Shown here piece after piece: positions 38,301 to 48,519 of a stretch of 64,000 nt of DNA; position 1 is the first letter of the stretch; each line of letters begins with the position of its first letter. The translations under genes and the position numbers were made by a program. A model generated the notes under the pieces. It was not told the DNA's origin. It worked only from the letters and a program-made list of their open reading frames with translations, and ran no database searches. The DNA is from Otis tarda (lineage: Eukaryota > Chordata > Aves > Otidiformes > Otididae), in NCBI GenBank assembly GCA_026413225.1, contig CM048552.1, positions 210,007,553 through 210,071,552 of the forward strand, given 5' to 3'.

Positions 38301-39000
38301 TTGTAGTAGGAAAGTCTTAAAATGTGATGAAAACTTGAAAACTGGCCTAGGAAAATTAGGCTGGGATGAGAAAATAAAAACTAGAAAGAAACCACGTAGG
38401 ATCAGAAAGCAGTTCAAAAAAATGAGATGAGGAGTCAGGTTTGGTTGGAAGAATCAGGGAACTTGTAAGGAAACACAAGATGTGATCCTGACTGGAGCAA
38501 TTTAACTGAAGAAGAAATATTATGTGCCTAAGGAACAGAATTGTGTATATTTGCATGTGTATATATAAGCATATGCACAAGTGACTGAATTAAGGTTAAA
38601 AAGGAGATCTTAATTTTGACTGCTGTTAGTTTCTGAGTTCCTAAGTTTATGAAAAATAATGTTTTTTAACATAGATATTTCTCATATAAGAGAAATGCGT
38701 AGTATTGGGTTAGTCACAAGTTACTGACATATTGTATCCTTTATTCTTTTCATTTTATGGTTAATTTTTAGTGTTATCTTTTTCATGACTGGCTTCACCT
38801 TTTGTGAGTTCTGCTTTGAACTTACCATTAACAACCACAAAGAATAATGAGATTAAAGGAAAATACTGCTATTATCAGAGAAGAGGAAATGTCAAATCCT
38901 CACATTTGTGTTATTCCAAAGGATGTCTGGATTGAAGCAAGCAGATGTGAGAGTCACCATTCATCAGATCCAGGGAAGCTTGGGTTTTGGCTTGGAGAGA

Positions 39001-39063
39001 TCACAGAATCATAGAATCATTGCGGTTGGAAAAGACCTCTAAGATCATCAAGTCCAACCATCA
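39001..39063 (-). mobile_element. CR1-family 3' tail, older subfamily, reverse strand
   Basis: TCACAGAATCATAGAATCAT is followed by GCGGTTGGAAAAGACCTCTA and ATCATCAAGTCCAACCATC. The GGAAAAGACCTCTAAGATCATC variant differs from the GGAAGGGACCTTCAAAGGTC block of the other copies, so it belongs to a different CR1 subfamily. Only ~60 bp remain. Confidence 0.85.
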
Positions 39064-39357
39064 GATTTCAGCATTAGATGACAGGAACTGTGAAAAGAAA
39101 AGTTTGAGAGACTTGGTGCACTTGATTAAAAAATGCCTCTCTTGCTTTTGTTTTTCCTGATTACTCTTTCTACCTAATCTACTCTAATTATGCCCCTCAG
39201 AGAGGCCTGTGTTTCTATAATCCTGTAAATATCACCATAGTGACTCAAGCATTGGATTCCCATTTACAAACAAGGATTTGGAAATCTGAGTTCTATGGAT
39301 TTTTTTATGGAGATTAGGACCATAGAGGTACATAAAGGTTAAAGCTTTCAATGTAGC

Positions 39358-39563
39358 TGTCCTAGTTTTGGCTGGGATAGAGCTAATTTCCTTCTCAGCC
39401 AATAATTTGAACTATATGATGTTAATTGCTATATAATACTGTATGTCATCATTTCTATGGTTGCTATATGTCATATCAAAGGTATGACAGCAAGAATCAC
39501 CCAGACCAGTGAAGAACAAACTTCAATGAAACTGAGCAAAGTGCAGTGGTGATGGAACCAGAA
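39358..39563 (+). mobile_element. Degenerate 5' LTR-like segment
   Basis: It shares its first ~42 bases (TGTCCTAGTTTTGGCTGGGA, then TAGAGCTAATTTCCTTCTCA) with the LTR that starts at 39884, but diverges afterwards and is only ~205 bp long. It may be a heavily deleted 5' LTR ahead of the primer-binding-like site, or a recombinant with unrelated sequence. Confidence 0.55.
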
Positions 39564-39564
39564 C

Positions 39565-39575
39565 TGGCGCCCAAC
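39565..39575 (+). other. Primer-binding-site-like sequence
   Basis: TGGCGCCCAAC matches the start of the tRNA-Lys-type primer binding site used by many retroviruses, and it sits where one is expected, just downstream of an LTR-like segment. Only 11 bases match, after which the sequence diverges, so it is suggestive only. Confidence 0.45.
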
Positions 39576-39866
39576 AACTCCTTGAGATTGGCGTCTTCAC
39601 CTGACAGACCATGGACATGATACATGGGCTGGCCATACCAGATACACCAGCTGCAGCATGCAACAATCCAACACCACAAACCATTTCTCCTGCCCTGAAG
39701 GACTATCATGACAGATGGAGTCCAAAGTAATGGACTAAATGAACTCAACAGACATTTTGGAGAGACGGCCCTAAACTGAGAGAATGATATCTGTGTGTGT
39801 ATATCAAAGACAGAAAAAGTGGTAGTGATTAATTGGTTGGGACCTAAGCATGAGGTTGATGGTATG

Positions 39867-39880
39867 GAATAAGGGGTGGA
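39867..39880 (+). other. Polypurine-tract-like sequence
   Basis: GAATAAGGGGTGGA lies three bases before the TGTTCTGG start of the downstream LTR, the place where plus-strand priming occurs in LTR retroelements. It contains two non-purine bases, as expected of a decayed tract. Confidence 0.5.
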
Positions 39881-39883
39881 TAC

Positions 39884-40019
39884 TGTTCTGGTTTTGGCTG
39901 AGATGGAGCTAATTTTCTTCTTAGTAGTGCTGTGTTTTGGATTTAGTATGGGATTTGGTATGCAAAGAATGTTATTAGTTGTTGCTAAAGAGACCAAAGA
40001 CAGTCTCCAGCTTCCCAGG
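39884..40019 (+). mobile_element. Avian ERV LTR, left half
   Basis: Begins TGTTCTGGTTTTGGCTGAGA and includes GTAGTGCTGTGTTTTGGATT and TTAGTTGTTGCTAAAGAGAC, features of a common bird LTR type. The LTR breaks off at CAGCTTCCCAGG and continues about 1.1 kb downstream at 41111. Confidence 0.82.
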
Positions 40020-40403
40020 TGTCACGATAAGACATGATATTGTGTTGATAGAGGACAGAGCAGGGGATTACCTTGAGCCCTTATCAATTTGACCAGCCTG
40101 CCAGTTTCCCAAAGATGAGGTCCTTGTGCCCGACCAGCCTGCCACACTCCATTTAAGGAGAAGGGGATTTTCCTTGAACCCTTTGCAATTTGGCCAGCCT
40201 GTCAGGCTTATGCTGACAGCATCAATGGGACAAATCCCTCTGGATAACCCACAAGGTTGGAGGGCAGTTGTCTAACCTATTCGGGACTCTCATGGGCAGC
40301 GCACTAACACAAATCCCTTATATCCTCTGTATCACTTATTAAATTTTCCAGAAACTTATATTCATAGATAGGTAGACAAATTTTATTATATATGTTCGTG
40401 ACA
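40020..40403 (+). mobile_element. 384-bp putative solo LTR inserted within another LTR
   Basis: It starts TGTCACGA and ends TCGTGACA, an 8-bp perfect inverted terminal repeat with the canonical TG...CA ends. The size is right for an avian LTR. It contains a CCATTTAAGGAG TATA-like section and an ATTAAA polyadenylation-like signal near 40340. No clear target-site duplication is visible at its edges. I did not recognise the family. Confidence 0.6.
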
Positions 40404-41110
40404 GGATAAAGGTTTGAAGATAGCTGTTGATAAGATACTGACTGTGAAAACAAACTTGAAACAATATGTGTATGTATATATATATACACACAGAACTTAT
40501 AATAAGTTTTAATAGCTAGCAAGATGTTAGTATCTAAGTGCGTATAAGACAGAGCTCTTAGCCAACAGGTGTCCCTATGGGAGGGGAAAGAGAGGGTCAG
40601 CCCACCGACTCGTACCAGGCATTCCGATGGAGGTCTTCCCCAATGTCTCCCTTTTCTTAGGACATTTTTATACTGTTTTTTACTTTTAGGTGAAACTTGA
40701 GTGACTCTAGTCATACATACCTTTGTTAGGATTGGTGTAAGTTTTTCTCGCTTTGCTTTTAAAGGTATAGACTAGAAGAAATTCAGAATTCATGCTCAGT
40801 GAGACAGCAGTTGCGATCCATCTTCCTTGATAGAGCTATGCTGTTATCTTTGCCAGTCTTGATAACAGGGGTGAGCCGTGGTGCCTCCGTACCACTCTGC
40901 TCCCCATTTCAAGGCTGTTGTACATTCCGTTAGGCCAGAGTCAGCCTTGTCCATGGCAATTTCATTCAGTTCCCATGAGCAGCAATTGCATCTTACCTCA
41001 AGACTATTTTTAGTATTACAGCTTATGTTGAGATTGTAAGCTGAAATTTAGGAAACAGTATTTTTCCATTCCCCCTATTTCTGCTGGTTTTCCACACCAG
41101 GTTTGCTAAT
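40404..41110. mobile_element. Probable additional LTR-element-derived sequence, unclassified
   Basis: This fills the rest of the gap between the two halves of the split LTR, so it must have arrived by insertion or rearrangement. Purine-rich TATGGGAGGGGAAAGAGAGG near 40575 resembles a polypurine tract, and the following sequence (CTTCCCCAATGTCTCCC, ACTTGAGTGACTCTAGTC) feels like avian LTR sequence from memory, but I cannot name it. It includes a TG/TA/CA simple repeat at 40466-40492. No coding frame is recognisable. Confidence 0.45.
40466..40492. repeat. TG/TA/CA dinucleotide microsatellite
   Basis: GTGTATGTATATATATATAC runs into ACACA, a self-complementary alternating purine-pyrimidine tract. 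Confidence 0.85.
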
Positions 41111-41522
41111 GGGCAGTTGCAGGAAGGGATATAGCCAGAACAATTGACCCAAACTGGCCAAAGACAGTATTCCATGCCATAGAAGTCACACCTAGTATGT
41201 AAGTGGGAGTTGAACGGGGGACAGTTCTCTCTCTCTCACACTCCTTTGCTTGTTACTTGGTTTTGTTTCCATGATCACTGCTTGGGATGGGCTGTATTGT
41301 CATCAGGTCATGAGGTGGGGAGAAACTGTGCATCATTCATTTTGCATATTTTAATATCCCTGTATTTTATTATTATTATCATCTTCCTTTGCTATTCCAG
41401 TAAACTGTCTTCATCTCAACCCACGACTTTTCCTTTTTTCCTGGTTCTCTCCTCCATCCTGCTGGGAAGGGGAGAGTAAGCGAGCAGCTGCATGATACTG
41501 CATTGCTGACTGGGGCTAAACA
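41111..41522 (+). mobile_element. Avian ERV LTR, right half
   Basis: GGGCAGTTGCAGGAAGGGAT continues into ATAGCCAGAACAATTGACCC and AAACTGGCCAAAGACAGTAT, then CTGTCTTCATCTCAACCCAC near the 3' end and a final TGGGGCTAAACA. It continues the LTR that starts at 39884; together the two halves give about 550 bp. Confidence 0.82.
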
Positions 41523-43723
41523 GCAGCAGTAGCCCAGAATAGCTATTCTGTACTGGTGCTTCTTGTGGACAGTCTGGTTTTGGCTTAACTGAGCTGCAGA
41601 AAAGCACACTTATGGCCAGCTAGTTACTAAAGTTACGAGCTGGGTTGCAGAGCTCCCTACATATTCAATGGTAAGACATAGACAAAAGGCATCTCAGCCA
41701 AGCAGAATCTTCCTCTGAAGTCTTCCTCTGTTGATTAGAGAAGCATTTAATATGAGGTTCCTAAATAGAGTGCCAATAGTTAAATAGAAAGAATCTTAGA
41801 TACATGCTGGAATAATGCCATTGGCACTGGGGAATGGCACAAGACAACCTATTAATTTTACTCCAGCAACAGACATATTGTCCACCAGCCAATAGGAAAG
41901 GTAAGTGACTGCAGAATAGTTGTACTTTACATTCTTGTCTTGGTTCACTTCACAATGGGTTTGTGTTTGAAGACGCCTAGATGACTTGAAATCAGGGCTT
42001 GAGTTTCAAAGACACAACTGTTTTGGAAAACGTTACCTGAAACCTAAACCATATCTAAGTTTCAACATCTTTTCACTGATCCTGCCTCACTGTATGGAAA
42101 ATGCAGTGTGCTGCCTCAATTAACAGGAGATTTATATGGTAGAATTTATATACGTGATTGAAAATGTTTCCTACTGGAACACAGAGTTTTCTCTGTGAGC
42201 TACAAAGTCACACTGACTGTCTCTCTGTGGGAAAGTAATTAGTTACCCGGAGGACAGGATGCCGCTGGTTATCGCATGTACCCCATATTAATGAAATGGC
42301 TTCACCTACCATAGAAACTCATCTAGGATTGAAAAACTATCTATCTGATGAGCAGAGTTTGAGACAAAAGAAGTAGATGCATTTCCTGGATCCTACATAT
42401 CTTCAACTCCTTAACAAATGTTATGAAAAGGAATATAACCGTCTAGCAAAGTTGAAAAAGGTCTTGGAGTATATTTTCACAACTAATTTCTACCTCACAG
42501 ATGTTTTAGTGTCTGCAAGGGTCTGGAAATGCAGTACTACAAATAGCAAATTGAAGTTACAAGAAATGTTAAGACTTAAACCCAAGAGACTTCAGTAGAG
42601 TTTCGTGTGTCAGAAGAAAGTACCTCTGGAGTGTAAAAATAACCCACTGATTATTGAATAGAAATGTCAGAATGGCAAAGATATTTCAAAGAAGGAAGGT
42701 AACTTTAAAAGCCACTTGTCTCTCCTAGGGACACTGCTGTAGTCGGTTCAGTTTATAGCATTTTATCATCAGAACCTCCTAAAGAATTGATTCAGGCATG
42801 AGAAGTTCACGTCACATGGATGGCCATGAACCATATCCTTTGGTAAGAATTTAAAAAAAAAAAGAAGGAGAGTGAGACTCAGGGACTTGTAACATGTTTC
42901 TCACCAAATGATCCTCAGTTCCATTATATCATGTATCAATCTTGTTTCTTTCAGATTGAAAAGATACTCTTTCCTTCTGACCTTGTGACTTGAGGTTCTT
43001 TTCCAAATAGTTTAGTTCTAATGAGCTCAAACCCCATAATTAAATAATTGCTGTCTAAAAAATATGTCTTTAGAACATACACAGTTTTCTTAAAATGTTA
43101 ACAGTTCTTTATAACCATGCTCACGTATTTGGAAATGTAATCACTGTCCCAGAAAGTTAACAAAGCTAATGAGATAGGAAACAACAGATCTGATCAATAC
43201 TGAAAATGCCAGTAAGAAAAAGTGGGAGGTTTACCGAGTATCATGAGGTATCCCTGCAGGGCATGTCTAGTAAAGTCCTATTCCAAATACGTTGTTATTC
43301 TGAGGCATATTCTTGCTATGTGTTTGAGTATTCATTGAATGTGTTACAGAATGTCTTCTACAGAAATTGAGCCTCAGCTTTGGATGACTGAGTACAGATA
43401 CTTGGTCTATCAGTGATACAGACAGCAGGTAATAACACATTATATCCAAACAAAGCTATTTGATCTTTTTGGAGGAAATATTATTACTAGAACTTAGAGA
43501 AACAATTTTCTGCAAATTACTGCTTCTAAGCAGAATCTATTGGCTAACACAAAATGGCTACATTTCAGTCTAAAAAGTATCTTGGAGCAAAATAAAATGT
43601 CTTAATACTAAATAGAATAGTAACCCTTTATATAATGAAAACTGTCTAGTGTTTCTGTACGCATGGTATCTTTTCTTAAGGGGAATGTGTATGTTGACTG
43701 AGGATGTGAATTAACTTTAGAAC
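41523..43723. other. Unique non-coding sequence, no gene seen
   Basis: About 2.2 kb of AT-rich DNA. The longest open frame, 42377-42598, has 73 codons and no recognisable content. I see nothing else. Confidence 0.55.
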
Positions 43724-44135
43724 AAAAGAGCTATCCCACGGGGTTGGACCAACAGACCATCTAATCTGGTGTTCTGTTTCCAACAGGGGCGTGTGCCAGA
43801 TGTTTAGAGAAGCATATAAGAAACAAGCAGTATACAAAGGGATACTTCCCACCTTCCAGATATACTGTTTATGGACTTCCTGAGCTGGTGACTATTTTCA
43901 GACCGTCTGCTTACTGCACCCATTCCCCACGAATTAGTCTAGGGCTTTTAAATGCATTAGTGCTTTTCATCTGTGCCTCCACAGCATCCTGTGGTAATGA
44001 GTTTCACAGTTTTATTATGCATGATGTGAAAAAGTACTATTGATGGAAAAAGGTATTTCCAGAGGGTGATTCATCCTTCCTGTCTTAGCAGAGGATTAAT
44101 TACCCTTTGAAGAGTCTCATCTTTCCAATTGACAT
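43724..44135 (-). mobile_element. Ancient CR1/L3-like LINE relic, reverse strand
   Basis: On the + strand ACCAACAGACCATCTAATCT is followed by TGGTGTTCTGTTTCCAACAG and later by CTCCACAGCATCCTGTGGTA and ATGAGTTTCACAG. This is the layout of old CR1/L3-type 3' ends known from reptile genomes. The minus-strand translation near 43980-44035 retains a degraded match to the FFT...LW(N)SLP-type block of the ORF2 C-terminus, with stop codons. It is far more diverged than the other copies and must predate them. Edges are approximate. Confidence 0.6.
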
Positions 44136-46048
44136 TAGAGCTTTAGTTGATGACTTTACAGTAGACACCTACATTTCAGATAACTACAGATACGGGAGAG
44201 TTATCCCAATATCAGGGTCAGTTTAATTAAATGCAATAGCCTCTTTCCGTTAAGCACCCTCAGCATAATATTTTCCTGTAGATTTTGATGATGGGAAATA
44301 TTGTAAAGTTTTCCACAAAGATGTACTTGAATAAAAAAAAATTACTACCTACCTTTGTAAGCCTAATGGCAAGGCTTTCCCTCTGCAGTTTAAAGTAATT
44401 AACTTTGTGTGTAGATGAGGCCTAAAGGATCATTATAAGAAAAGGAGCATCAGGTTCCATTATTTCTCTTTTTTTTTTTATTGAAGGACTTTGGCTAGTA
44501 CATGTGGATGGTTACATTATATGAACTGTGCTCTGAAACGGATGGCCAAATTCTTGTTGTCCTATCAGTCAGTAGTTATCAAACAAATAATTTTTTACAA
44601 GGAGAGACCCTCACTAGATTTTGGGAAGTGAGCCATATATCATATATCAGCTAAATTAGCAAAGGAGATATTTTTCACATTTAAAAGGTAAGGGCTTGTA
44701 CTTTGGGAGATGACTATGGACACAGCACTGCTCATGTAGATATAAGGTTTTTAAGCAAAGCAAGCTTTAAAGCTTTCTATGCACCTATTACCTCAAAAGA
44801 GTAATTAAATAATGTAGAACTTATTTTTAATAGCCTGTGGCACAGTCTGAAGAAATTATGTTGTAATGAACACATATTTTTAACTCTTGGGATAAGAAAA
44901 TTAAATAAAATATGCATTTACACAATATACTGGAACCATTGTAGCTCTGAAATAGTTCTTATTTGGCAAAAGCACAGACAACTACTTGGCATTAACTAAC
45001 TTAGCTCCTGTAATTGTGATCGAGGGAAATCACCACACCAGTACTCAGTTTCTAACAATAAGCTTCATAAAGCTTGTTAATGAGACTCACTGTTTAAATC
45101 TTTTTTTTTGTTTTTGCAGAATAGTTCTTTCCCCAAAAAGTAATAAAGGTGTAGAAAAAACCCTGAACCCAATCAAACACCCTTTTCACTTAAACCTGAC
45201 TGTCTCCTCTAGCTTTCTGAAGAAGTGTCATAGAAATAGGAACATTGACATTTTCCAGGTAGATCTGAGCAGGATGAAATAAAATGGTTAGCTCATTAAT
45301 GAAAGCCCTGTGAGACCTGAATTCCTTGCTCAGTCGCAGAAGTCTGGTGTCCTTGTGCAATTGACTGGTGAATGGCACAGTACGGAGGTGCCTAAGTTAG
45401 CGCTCAAGGGGGATGGCCACTGGCAGTGGTAAGTCTGTCCTAGCAATGTCCCACACAACTTAGATCATAGAGGGAACAAACAGATTCAGGAACAGTTTTG
45501 CAGTACCTCTGGAGAGGGATAGAACTGCACCCAGAAGTCGGTGTCTGGATAGATGCTCTTGTTGACCTTTTGCATCTGAGAGAAGCAGGACAAAAAGAGC
45601 ATGTTTTGGGGTGAATCTTGGATTGCTAAGGATGTTGTTAGATTGTTTAAGGGTTTGTACCTAAAAGTTTGGGAAAGCTTGGACAGAAGATAGATATAGA
45701 GCTCCCAAGCCATGCCAAGATGGAGCCATTTAAAGCAGAAACTAGATGGAAAGTTGTCTGGCAGAAACCCCACTTGTTTAAACCTTAGGAGATCTCCAAA
45801 GTTAGGCAGTAAATAAAGTAAGATTAATTTCAGTGTCAGTCAGGTGTCTACATTTCTTTGTGGCTTTATCCTTTAGCTTTTTTATATTTCTTGTAAACAC
45901 GGGACAGTGGTAGTTCTCTGCCTCACAATAATGCTTTGAAATAAAAGAACGACAGTTCTACAGATACTGTGAAAATGACAGGCATTGCTGTAGGTCAAAT
46001 ATGTAGGCCTCATTCAGAAAAGGTCTCACTATTGGCTTTTGTACTATC
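44136..46048. other. Unique non-coding sequence, no gene seen
   Basis: About 1.9 kb. The short frames at 44986-45282 (+) and 45486-45773 (-) are unrecognised and probably chance. Confidence 0.55.
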
Positions 46049-46246
46049 TACTCTGAGGGTGGTAGAACACTGGCACAGGTTGCTCAGAGAGGTGGTGGAT
46101 GCCCCATCCCTGGAAACATTCAAGGCCAGGTTGGACAGGGCTCTGAGCAACCTGATCTGGTTGGAGATGTCCCTGCTTCTTGCAGAGGGGTTGGACTGGA
46201 TGACCTTTAAAAGTCCTTTCCAACCCTAACCATTCTATGATTCTAT
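46049..46246 (+). mobile_element. CR1 LINE 3' end, forward strand
   Basis: Sense CR1 from CTCTGAGGGTGGTAGAACAC through GGTGGTGGATGCCCCATCCC and GGAGATGTCCCTGCTTCTTG to the tail ATTCTATGATTCTAT. The translation retains LLREVVDAPSLETFKARLDR. It is 5'-truncated at ~200 bp. Confidence 0.93.
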
Positions 46247-46874
46247 CTAACTATGGTGATTCCCATTTTCCTTTTCCTGTTGGCATGGCTAATTTTTTTT
46301 TTTTGTAGAGGCTGGACTTTCTGACAGCAGATGCACAGGATCTTGGTATTCACTGTACTGACCTGCCTCATGGAAGTCACATAATAGTTATCTAATGGTA
46401 ATTAAAGTGTTTAGAGAGGCTCCAATGAAGAGTCTATGTTTGCATAGCTGCATTCTTGAAACAATTCTGTTTGTACAGCCATGCTTCTGAGGGCAGTGAT
46501 GTGAGTCAGAGTGTCGTCATATAAATAAAGTGTTCACCCATTAAAACAATGTGTTATTCAGGAAATTGCTATTATAAGCTATGACTTCTAGTGCAGCTGG
46601 ATGAACTATTCTGTAGGAAGTTATTTGTTGATTTTCTCTTTTATGCTTTTTGTGAGTACAGTACATTTCATATGCTTGCAGATATGTCAGTTTATGGATG
46701 GTGTTTTCACATTTGAAACCACTGATTCTGCACTGCTTAATTATTGATAGTTGCAGTTAAAAATTCTAGCTGTGTATACAGAGTTTGTGACAGATAGGGG
46801 AATGCATCTTTGGCAAATAGTGGACTCTTATTTTTGTTGCCTCTTCCAATTTTTCTTTTGGAATGAAAGTAAAC
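46247..46874. other. Unique sequence between two CR1 pieces, no gene seen
   Basis: About 630 bp of AT-rich DNA separating two forward-strand CR1 fragments. A T-run near 46291 is the only simple repeat I noticed. Confidence 0.5.
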
Positions 46875-47134
46875 AACACCCTGGGCTATATCAGCAGAGA
46901 CAGAGCAGATCAAGGAAAGTGATCAGCACTCTATTAGAACACACATGGAATATTATGTCCAGTTTTAGATCTGTCAGTGCAAGAAAGATGTTGATGAAGT
47001 TACATGATGGCCAACAACATGGTGAGGGGCTGGAGTACTTGCCCTGCAAGGAAAGGCTGAGGGAGTGAATCTTGTTCAGCCTGGTGAAGAGATGGCTTTA
47101 GAGGGACCTAACAGCAGCCTGGTCATACCTGGAG
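46875..47134 (+). mobile_element. Old CR1 ORF2-region fragment without tail, forward strand
   Basis: ACACCCTGGGCTATATCAGC, then TGGAATATTATGTCCAGTTT, GGGGCTGGAGTACTTGCC and TTGTTCAGCCTGGTGAAGAG correspond to the CR1 segment that encodes the ILGCI...LEYCVQFW...LFSLEKRR region. The fragment is highly diverged, has indels and lacks the 3' block and tail, so the 3' end was lost after insertion. It is older than the CR1 tail at 46049 and not its continuation, because the order is wrong for one element. Confidence 0.8.
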
Positions 47135-47665
47135 AAAACAACGCAGAATGGAAATCAATAGCCAGTTGGTGGGATGACAGTAAAATATGTCAATGTCAAA
47201 TCAGGTCCTCAGGTCGTGGAGGACCGGGAGGCAGGAGGCAGACTATGCATCTTTATGGGTTGAACTGTGGCTAAATTGTGTTCTGGTTGCTTCCTGAGTC
47301 ACTGACTGTGACTCTCTGGGTGAACATTCATAAGGCACAACTTCAGAAAACTTCTGTGAGTGTCCTGCAGCGCTGATGTGCCAAACATTGCCCAGCAAAA
47401 TTCTCTACTGGAAGAAATTTCTCCAAAGGCAATGAAGTTAGATCAGCAGATGGTTTGGTATTTCACAAGCATACTTGCTTGCTAGAGTGTTTGTGAAAGT
47501 AAAGATAAAAGATCTGAAGCCGGGGTAAGACTCACTGTCAGTGCTTTGATGTGCCGTTTGGTATACAGTCAAGTTCTGGGAAGAACTAAGTGCCTTCTGC
47601 AAGGTCTAAAAGTGCTGGAATCTCACTGACTTCTGATTATATTGTCTGAATTTAAAGTGATGCTT

Positions 47666-47721
47666 GTGCATGCCAGGTGTTCGTGCATGCCAGGCATGCA
47701 TAAACCACATAGTTTATGCAT
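47666..47721. repeat. Direct repeat followed by a perfect 10-bp stem-loop
   Basis: GTGCATGCCAGG occurs twice, 17 bp apart (47666 and 47683). It is followed by perfect inverted arms ATGCATAAAC (47696-47705) and GTTTATGCAT (47712-47721) around the 6-base loop CACATA. The purpose is unknown; it lies about 120 bp upstream of a solo LTR. Confidence 0.8.
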
Positions 47722-47841
47722 CATGGTTTGTCGGTATGCTGCTGATTATCCTGTCTCTGTGAACGTTGATGTATTCAGCTATTTACAAGGGTCTTTAAGC
47801 AGCCTGTGTAAACAGGATGTCTCTCAGACCTGCGGGGTGGG

Positions 47842-48369
47842 TATCATGGTTTGAGACCGAGTTGATAGCAGACTAAAAGGGCTCAGATACCCCAAATGCT
47901 TTTAGTCATAGATATGTTTGGCGTTAGTGAGTGACATGGCTTCCCCATCCCACGGGGAGACACTGCAGTGTCCAGTATCAGACTGTGGAGAGGGGACGAA
48001 GTTGTCCTCTCCAGAAGCCTTCAGGCACCTCTCAGGGAGTCTCTGCCCACTTCTGTCAGTTATGGGATTTGGGGGGGTATATCCTCAATTCTGATTGGCT
48101 CAATGTCCCACAGCAGCTGGCTCTTGGCTGTTGCCTCCTGGTCCTCAGGGCCCATCCTTCCAGAAGGTTCTCCCCACACAGCTTAGGTACAGGGGTGCAA
48201 TCTGAGGGTAAATCAAGCTGACCAGTCTCAAACATATGCTCAACTACTGTTAAAACTTACTGATTTTTGGGTCTGATCACGCACCCGGCATTAAGCTCTG
48301 GACATACGGAGTTGCAAATATGGACATTTAGGTGTCACGTAAATAATAAAGACTTGTGAAACCATGACA
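47842..48369 (+). mobile_element. 528-bp solo LTR
   Basis: It opens TATCATGGTTTGAGACC and closes GAAACCATGACA. The ends are inverted copies over 11 bases apart from one change (TATCATGGTTT against TGTCATGGTTT), so the original start was probably TG. There is an AATAAA polyadenylation signal about 24 bases before the end (ACGTAAATAATAAAGACTTG) and an inverted CCAAT box (CTGATTGGCTC) in the middle. No internal retroviral sequence or second LTR is adjacent, which fits a solo LTR left by recombination. The TCATGGTTT-type ends are common in avian LTRs. A target-site duplication is not visible. Confidence 0.78.
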
Positions 48370-48519
48370 CAATACCCTTTCGGTGGAGGGAAAATGGCCT
48401 TTAGGCTGAGCCCTTCAAGAGCAGCAAAGGTCTTTCTGTCTTTCTTTTCTGAGCATCCATCTGTCATTTCTCTTTGAGTCTGTTCTCCTTCCTCAATGCC
48501 AAGCTGCTTTGGATAATTT

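Larger units (their letters stand above)
31712..39000. other. Unique non-coding sequence, no gene seen
   Basis: About 7.3 kb. A poly-T run lies at 34484-34506. Stretches at about 33130-33760, 34870-35310 and 37440-37990 read like possible conserved non-coding DNA; the most suggestive is listed separately. Open frames are short (the longest, 36138-36425 on the reverse strand, is 95 codons) and unrecognised. Confidence 0.55.
39358..41522 (+). mobile_element. Nested endogenous retrovirus/LTR remnant complex
   Basis: A composite of an internally deleted LTR retroelement and later insertions. Left to right: a 5' LTR-like start at 39358 (TGTCCTAGTTTTGGCTGGG), a primer-binding-site-like TGGCGCCCAAC at 39565, about 290 bp of remnant interior, a polypurine-like tract at 39867-39880, then a second LTR starting TGTTCTGGTTTTGGCTG at 39884. 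That LTR is interrupted at about 40020 and resumes near 41111. Its right half contains GACCCAAACTGGCCAAAG and CTGTCTTCATCTCAACCCAC and ends near TGACTGGGGCTAAACA. These motifs match a well-known avian ERV LTR type from memory. No gag, pol or env reading frame survives; the element is inactive. Confidence 0.8.

Noticed and set aside
39497..39997. 166-codon open frame on the reverse strand
   Set aside because: It runs antisense across the LTR-element remnant, including the LTR start and the primer-binding-like site, so it is not a retroviral gene and is best explained as chance.
41210..41479. 89-codon open frame on the forward strand
   Set aside because: It lies wholly inside the right half of the LTR and has no viral protein resemblance.
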